A stretch of DNA of 20,360 bases. It comes from Dinochytrium kinnereticum. Taxonomy: Eukaryota; Chytridiomycota; Chytridiomycetes; Chytridiales; Chytridiaceae. The notes under the pieces were generated by a model. It made no database searches. It was not told the origin of the DNA and worked only from the letters and a program-made list of their open reading frames with translations. The translations under genes and the position numbers were made by a program. Position 1 is the first letter of the stretch; each line of letters begins with the position of its first letter. Positions 19,035 to 20,360 of the stretch are shown here, in pieces. Where the stretch lies: assembly GCA_027604005.1 (NCBI GenBank), contig JADGJT010000054.1:64035-84394 (forward strand), read 5' to 3'.

Positions 19035-19473
19035 TCAGTTTTGAATGGGATCGCGTGGTGGCTGATACCATCCTTGATGCCGCGCATTGGGTGTTTGATG
19101 GTGGATCGGAGGATCAAGAAACATATTGTCTGAGGAGACGAGGACAGAGATCAGGTAACATCAATGTTAATACAAAAACTAAACCAAAACAAAAACATCA
19201 ACCGTTAAAGCAGAGTCCCAACGTCAAAAAAAAAAAAAAAAACAGACGAAAGAAAGAACCAGCAAAACATCATTACTCCAAACCCAAAAGGAAAAAAAAG
19301 GGAAAAAAAGAAAAAAATACTCATTAACTTCATCCACCTCTTCCAATTGAAATCCAAAGATCCTCCAACGTTTCAAACGAACGCGTTAAACACCCCCCCA
19401 CACACGCAGGACCACATGGATGTAGAGATGACGGAACCAAGCAGAAACGCCGTTTAAGCACGCGTATCCACAC

Positions 19474-19984
19474 CTGGTTGTCAAGCGCATCAGTCAAGAG
19501 CAAATATGGCTGAATCAGGAAAAAGAACCAAAGCACCCACTTGGTGAAAGTGTCCTCAGAGTCCGCAGCAGAGAACAACAGGTCAATGGAAAAAACACAG
19601 TCACAGAGGGAGAAGTCTATATTAAAGGGCATCATCGATTAACGTGTGAACAACTGTTGATCTGTATCCCCTGCCCTGTCTCTGGCACCCCCTAGAATCC
19701 ATCCTGACCATTCTGGACAGAACACCCCACACCACCAAATCTCCCAAAGTACTCTGGCTATTTGCAAGAGTCACTTTTCCTTTTTTTTTTCACCAAACCT
19801 TGCGCACATCCGAAAAAGGCGAAAAAAAAAAAAAAAGAAAACTACATACCCCCCATTGCAAATTCAATCTGTAAAGAGGTCAATGAATTGAGCAGCCTCT
19901 CATCAACCCCCGCGCCGCTCTCACCTCCTGCTCGTCCAACAATGCTGCTGGGAAAGGGAGATACCATCGCCCAACAAGCAGCAT
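19474..19984 (-). CDS. Candidate exons of an unrecognised membrane protein (ends undefined)
   Basis: Three exon-like pieces join in phase on the - strand: up to 19984-19925, 19868-19850 (only 19 nt) and 19616-19474. Donors GTGAGA, GTATGT and GTGTGG and acceptors TTTACAG and AATATAG fit the other genes here. The joined frame reads LLDEQE|IEFAMG|DFSLCDC and then a hydrophobic helix WVLWFFFLIQPYLLL, so one membrane span is likely. The first piece either starts at the ATG at 19,984 or uses the pyrimidine-rich acceptor CTTTCCCAG further in, in which case the gene begins outside the window. After 19,474 the continuation is ambiguous. A last exon beginning after CTCCTCAG near 19,120 is open in two of three frames, one ending at TGA 19,037-19,035. 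I do not recognise the family. The pieces could be chance. Confidence 0.3.
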
Positions 19985-20106
19985 GAGGAACAGGTTATAG
20001 ACATAAGGGTCAAGTTATATCGTGATGGTGGAAATGTCGTGGTCATCCGTGGGTTTTGATGTGTCAGGATTGGGTGAATGGTGAGAATATCGTCGTCATC
20101 CGTTGT

Positions 20107-20338
20107 GAAGTTACAGAGTAACTACACCAAAAGGCACAAGTGCGTCAGCATTTTGAGTGCGGAGAAGGTTATCAACTGATAATCGTAGGCTCTATATCTA
20201 TCCGTCCTTTTCCCGCGAAATGGGGTTTTCATAGTTTTCCCATGAAGATAAGGATTTTTAACGGAGGATGGATGACGCTGAGTATGTACGTGAGTTGGGA
20301 AGTTATGAATAACTGTCACCGAAAAGTCACAAGTGCAT
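20107..20338. repeat. Diverged 40-bp direct repeat with a conserved inner palindrome
   Basis: Copy one (20,107-20,145) and copy two (20,299-20,338) lie 192 bp apart and share GAAGTTA, a TAACT block, CACC-AAAA and CACAAGTGC in the same order. Each copy holds a 6-bp inverted repeat: AGTTAC-AGA-GTAACT in the first, AGTTAT-GA-ATAACT in the second. The surrounding 20,000-20,360 contains no gene that I can support. Confidence 0.65.
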
Positions 20339-20360
20339 AATACTTAGTGGGGCGAACATT

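Overview
The window is eukaryotic nuclear DNA, most likely from a fungus. The genes are intron-dense, with GT-AG introns mostly 60-470 nt long and CTAAC-like branch sites. The gene set includes a two-domain BRE4-like/ArAE transporter, a Fus1-like membrane SH3 protein, a P5B ATPase and a TMEM120 homologue. An early-diverging (for example chytrid-type) fungus would fit the intron density and gene mix, but that is inference and no marker gene here proves it. Exon models were built by hand from splice sites, phase and family similarity. In the four complete multi-exon models all phases join and the total coding length is a multiple of three.

Left part (1-4,776, + strand): the last exon of one BRE4-like transporter, then a complete ten-exon paralogue of 1,041 aa, a tandem pair. 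Next comes an F-box protein on the - strand (5,023-6,036), convergent with the transporter. A short divergent promoter (about 6,037-6,417) holding a perfect MCB-type ACGCGT separates it from a three-exon + strand gene for a single-pass membrane protein with a C-terminal SH3 domain (6,418-8,234).

Right part (- strand): a ten-exon P-type ATPase of the P5B class (14,760-9,030, 1,473 aa), convergent with the SH3 gene. Upstream of it lies a repeat-rich promoter region of about 1.2 kb. Then comes a five-exon TMEM120/TMPIT homologue (18,767-15,970, 457 aa). Beyond that are exon-like pieces of an unrecognised membrane protein (about 19,984-19,474) and, at the right edge, a diverged direct repeat whose two copies each keep a small palindrome.

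Nothing indicates an operon or a defence system. The products are mainly membrane proteins: drug or organic-acid export, probable polyamine/cation transport, a TMEM120-type endomembrane protein and a cortex/scaffold SH3 protein. The most unusual object is the P5B ATPase. It appears to begin with a cleavable signal peptide, a 13-cysteine extracytoplasmic domain and three extra membrane spans before the usual ATPase core, and its M4 motif reads SPLLP instead of the expected PPxLP.
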